Shown here: positions 6,213 through 7,785 of the stretch, one piece after another
How positions within the stretch are numbered: position 1 is the stretch's first letter
Layout of the letters: each line of letters starts with the position of its first letter
Assembly (NCBI GenBank): GCA_934675695.1
Contig: CAKURN010000062.1
Span: 1-7,785, forward strand
DNA: 7,785 nucleotides
Reading direction: 5' to 3'
Origin: an uncultured Candidatus Melainabacteria bacterium
GTDB taxonomy: Bacteria; Cyanobacteriota; Vampirovibrionia; Gastranaerophilales; Gastranaerophilaceae
Notes under the pieces: model-generated
What the model was told of the DNA's origin: nothing
Database searches by the model: none
Seen by the model: only the letters and a program-made list of their open reading frames with translations
Position numbers and translations under genes: made by a program

Positions 6213-7088
6213 TTATCCTTTTTCAAAAGATTGTCCCGGGAAAGTTGATTCTTTAAAACCTGCTTCTCTTAAGCCTTCCGGAGGTAATATAGTACAAGAA
6301 AATTCTCCGTTCAATGCCCCACTTCTAGGGTCTACTTTTGCAATCGTACCACTTTTTCTAAAATCAAAATCTCCCAAAAATATTCTGCTTGAATCGTCCA
6401 TTGTATTGTATAGTTCTTTAAATGTAGATATTCTATCTTCTAAAGGAAGATACTTCCACATATTTCTTGCAAAAATCATACTGTTCGGTTTGTTTAGGTT
6501 TTTTACTTCGTCTTGAATTTTTGCTTGTTGAAATTCGACATTGCTACTCAAAATCGGTCTTACAAGCAACAAACAATCACCATTTTTTTCTTTTGCAAGA
6601 TAGAAGTATTTATCCAGTTTTCCACCTGTATAGTCTTCTATTCTTCTTATGTCTTCATAATCAGCATAAATAAAATTCGATTTTGCCCTTTTTACTATTC
6701 CTTCGTCCATATCATAGGCTTTTATAGGTAAAAACCTTTTTGCTTCTTTTTCACCTAGTGTTTCTATTAAAGAAATAATCAAAGAATACGCTTCTGAGCC
6801 GTCTGAGCTTGCAAAATCATAGATATTGATTTTTTCATCTTTAGGTAAAGCACTGTACAATTTTCTTACAAAGTCTTTCCAATTGCACATTACATCGTCT
6901 TCTATATCTTCTCTAAAAAACACTGATACGTTAGAATTTTTGACAGAAAAATTGTTAGGGTCATAAATTTCACTGACAAAAGTATCACCGGTGTTTTTGC
7001 TATCAGGATTCAGGTAGTATTCAGTTCTTCTTGTCGAAGTAAAGTTTGGTTTTTTAGTATAAAAATTTGTTATAGGGGAAATATTCAT
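6213..7088 (-). CDS. CheR-like SAM-dependent methyltransferase
   Basis: The product is 291 residues. The order of motifs follows the CheR methyltransferase domain: NSNVSVFFRE (51-60, matching the CheR NxTxFFRD entry), INIYDFASSDGSEAYSLI (87-104, motif I, where CheR has a CSTGEEPYS-type loop), IKAYDMDEG (122-130, the acidic SAM ribose site as in ATDID), MIFARNMWKYLP (204-215, as in CheR CRNVLIYF), then SRIFLGDF (234-241). The usual N-terminal helical CheR domain is replaced by about 50 polar residues, so recognition of chemoreceptors is not assured. The first residues, MNISPITNFYTKKPNFTS, resemble a short tag I associate with Gastranaerophilales proteins (from memory). It lies divergent from fliF, consistent with a motility link. 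Substrate unknown. The ribosome binding site is weak (AGAAG about 14 bases upstream), so the start is moderately sure. Confidence 0.8.
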   Translation of the reverse strand: MNISPITNFYTKKPNFTSTRRTEYYLNPDSKNTGDTFVSEIYDPNNFSVKNSNVSVFFREDIEDDVMCNWKDFVRKLYSALPKDEKINIYDFASSDGSEAYSLIISLIETLGEKEAKRFLPIKAYDMDEGIVKRAKSNFIYADYEDIRRIEDYTGGKLDKYFYLAKEKNGDCLLLVRPILSSNVEFQQAKIQDEVKNLNKPNSMIFARNMWKYLPLEDRISTFKELYNTMDDSSRIFLGDFDFRKSGTIAKVDPRSGALNGEFSCTILPPEGLREAGFKESTFPGQSFEKG

Positions 7089-7147
7089 AACGCTAAAAAA
7101 CTTCTAAAAAACAAAAATTGCCCGTTTCATTAAAATATATTACAAAA

Positions 7148-7177
7148 TTGAAAAAGCCCGAATAAATATATTATACT
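7148..7177 (+). promoter_or_regulatory. Sigma70-type promoter for fliF
   Basis: TTGAAA (7148-7153) and TATACT (7172-7177) are separated by 18 bases, each one mismatch from the consensus hexamers. Transcription would start near 7184, about 45 bases before the fliF start codon. This suggests that fliF, and probably the flagellar genes after it, are read by the housekeeping sigma factor rather than by a flagellar sigma. Confidence 0.55.
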
Positions 7178-7215
7178 ACTATTGGGGAATTACTCTGGAT
7201 AAAATTAGTAATTTT

Positions 7216-7233
7216 ATGGTTAAAAATCAGTGA
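7216..7233 (+). CDS. Possible 5-codon leader peptide overlapping the fliF start
   Basis: ATG GTT AAA AAT CAG TGA encodes MVKNQ. Its TGA overlaps the proposed fliF GTG start (bases GTGA, 7230-7233), the arrangement used for translational coupling. No ribosome binding site is clear for it, so it may be a chance mini-frame. Confidence 0.2.
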   Translation: MVKNQ

Positions 7234-7785
7234 ACGAACACGTTAAATTAATAATTGATGATATAAAAAAACTTTGGGAAAAACTCGACTTAAATCAAAA
7301 GTTTTCAATTGCGGCACTTTTGGTTGCAGCGGTTGTTGTCGGGATTTTTTTCATATTTAAAGCGACTGAGCCAAATTGGACGGTTTTGTATTCTGATTTG
7401 TCAAAAGAAGACGTTGCAGCAATTACAGAAAGCCTCAAAAAGAGTGGCTATCCTTACAAATTGTCAGAAGAAAAAACGACTATTCTCGTAAAAAACCAAG
7501 ACAAAGAGGATTTGAAGCTTTTTGTTGCAGAAAATGACCTCATTAAAGACACATCAGGCGGGTTTGAGCTTTTAGACAATTTGCAATTAGGTTCGACTGA
7601 TTTTAAAAACAGATTAACAAAACAAAGAATTTTCCAAGGAGAATTGACTCGCTCAATCGAAAAAATCCAAGGCGTTACAAAAGCAAGAGTTCAATTGGCA
7701 GAACCGGAAAGATCAATTTTTTCTGACGAAGACGAAGAACCCTCAGCGAGCGTGGTTTTGATTTTACAAGCAGGTGTAAGGCTAA
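7230..7785 (+). CDS. fliF: Flagellar MS-ring protein FliF, N-terminal part, cut by window edge
   Basis: FliF forms the MS ring in the inner membrane, the base on which the flagellar motor and export gate assemble. The 185 codons present cover roughly the first third of a typical FliF. A cytoplasmic N-terminus (IKKLWEKLDLNQK) is followed by one membrane helix at about 25-43 (FSIAALLVAAVVVGIFFIF). Then comes the YscJ/FliF periplasmic domain: WTVLYSDLSKEDVAAI, a GYPYKL strand, and the family signature LTRSIEKIQGVTKARVQLAE with PERSIFSD and PSASVVLIL. GTG at 7230 is the only reasonable start: an in-frame TAA lies at 7221 and no ATG follows in the early coding region. No clear Shine-Dalgarno precedes it. 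Further flagellar genes (fliG and others) would be expected to the right. Confidence 0.95.
   Translation, partial: MNEHVKLIIDDIKKLWEKLDLNQKFSIAALLVAAVVVGIFFIFKATEPNWTVLYSDLSKEDVAAITESLKKSGYPYKLSEEKTTILVKNQDKEDLKLFVAENDLIKDTSGGFELLDNLQLGSTDFKNRLTKQRIFQGELTRSIEKIQGVTKARVQLAEPERSIFSDEDEEPSASVVLILQAGVRL

Noticed and set aside
6187..6516. Plus-strand open frame opposite the CheR-like gene
   Set aside because: It overlaps the coding strand of a gene with clear methyltransferase motifs, shows no domain pattern and has no ribosome binding site. Similar antisense frames opposite dnaA and folE2 were set aside for the same reason.
7131..7165. Sigma28 flagellar promoter (TAAA ... GCCCGAATAA) before fliF
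   Set aside because: The gap between the elements is about 21 bases rather than 15, and the second element has an extra base relative to GCCGATAA. The sigma70-type match at 7148-7177 is better.

Overview
The window is AT-rich (by eye around 30% G+C), uses the standard code, and carries six complete protein genes, a complete but divergent dnaA, and two genes cut by the window edges. No tRNA, rRNA, insertion sequence or CRISPR array is visible. Three things point, as an inference, to a gut- or sediment-type non-photosynthetic relative of cyanobacteria (Melainabacteria/Gastranaerophilales): low G+C, a flagellar gene, and a dnaA away from dnaN. A short N-terminal tag on one protein (MNISPITNFYTKKPNFTS) also looks familiar from that group. 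Other low-GC Gram-negative-type bacteria cannot be excluded.

Layout. (1) 1-768, minus: an HD-superfamily phosphohydrolase whose last few codons lie beyond the left edge. (2) 910-1608, plus: a single-pass membrane protein with a degenerate LysM-like domain. It meets the next gene tail to tail at a strong hairpin (1614-1637) that can terminate transcription from both sides. (3) 1641-3044, minus: DnaA with intact ATPase motifs but an altered DNA-binding signature. Upstream of it on the same strand is (4) 3141-3995, a radical SAM enzyme with extra C-terminal cysteines (twitch/SPASM type). (5) 4166-4501, plus: an unrecognised 111-residue protein made of two copies of a GxGxRWYDxDP module. It overlaps by four bases (ATGA) with (6) folE2, 4498-5301, GTP cyclohydrolase IB. 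(7) 5316-6209, plus: a protein with two weakly GNAT-like halves, which ends three bases from the convergent (8) 6213-7088, minus, a CheR-like methyltransferase fold. (9) 7230-7785, plus: the N-terminal part of FliF, the flagellar MS-ring protein, behind a good sigma70-type promoter.

How they fit. Genes 5-7 look like one transcription unit, with the RWYDxDP protein translationally coupled to folE2, so it may act with folate/pterin synthesis or only share its expression. The radical SAM gene and dnaA are co-directional with a 96-base gap and could be co-transcribed. The CheR-like gene lies divergent from fliF, a plausible motility/chemotaxis neighbourhood, but the methyltransferase is divergent enough that its substrate is unknown. 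The most unusual items are the twin RWYDxDP protein and the DnaA recognition-helix variant. I see no convincing new multi-gene system such as a defence island or a RiPP cluster with a visible precursor.
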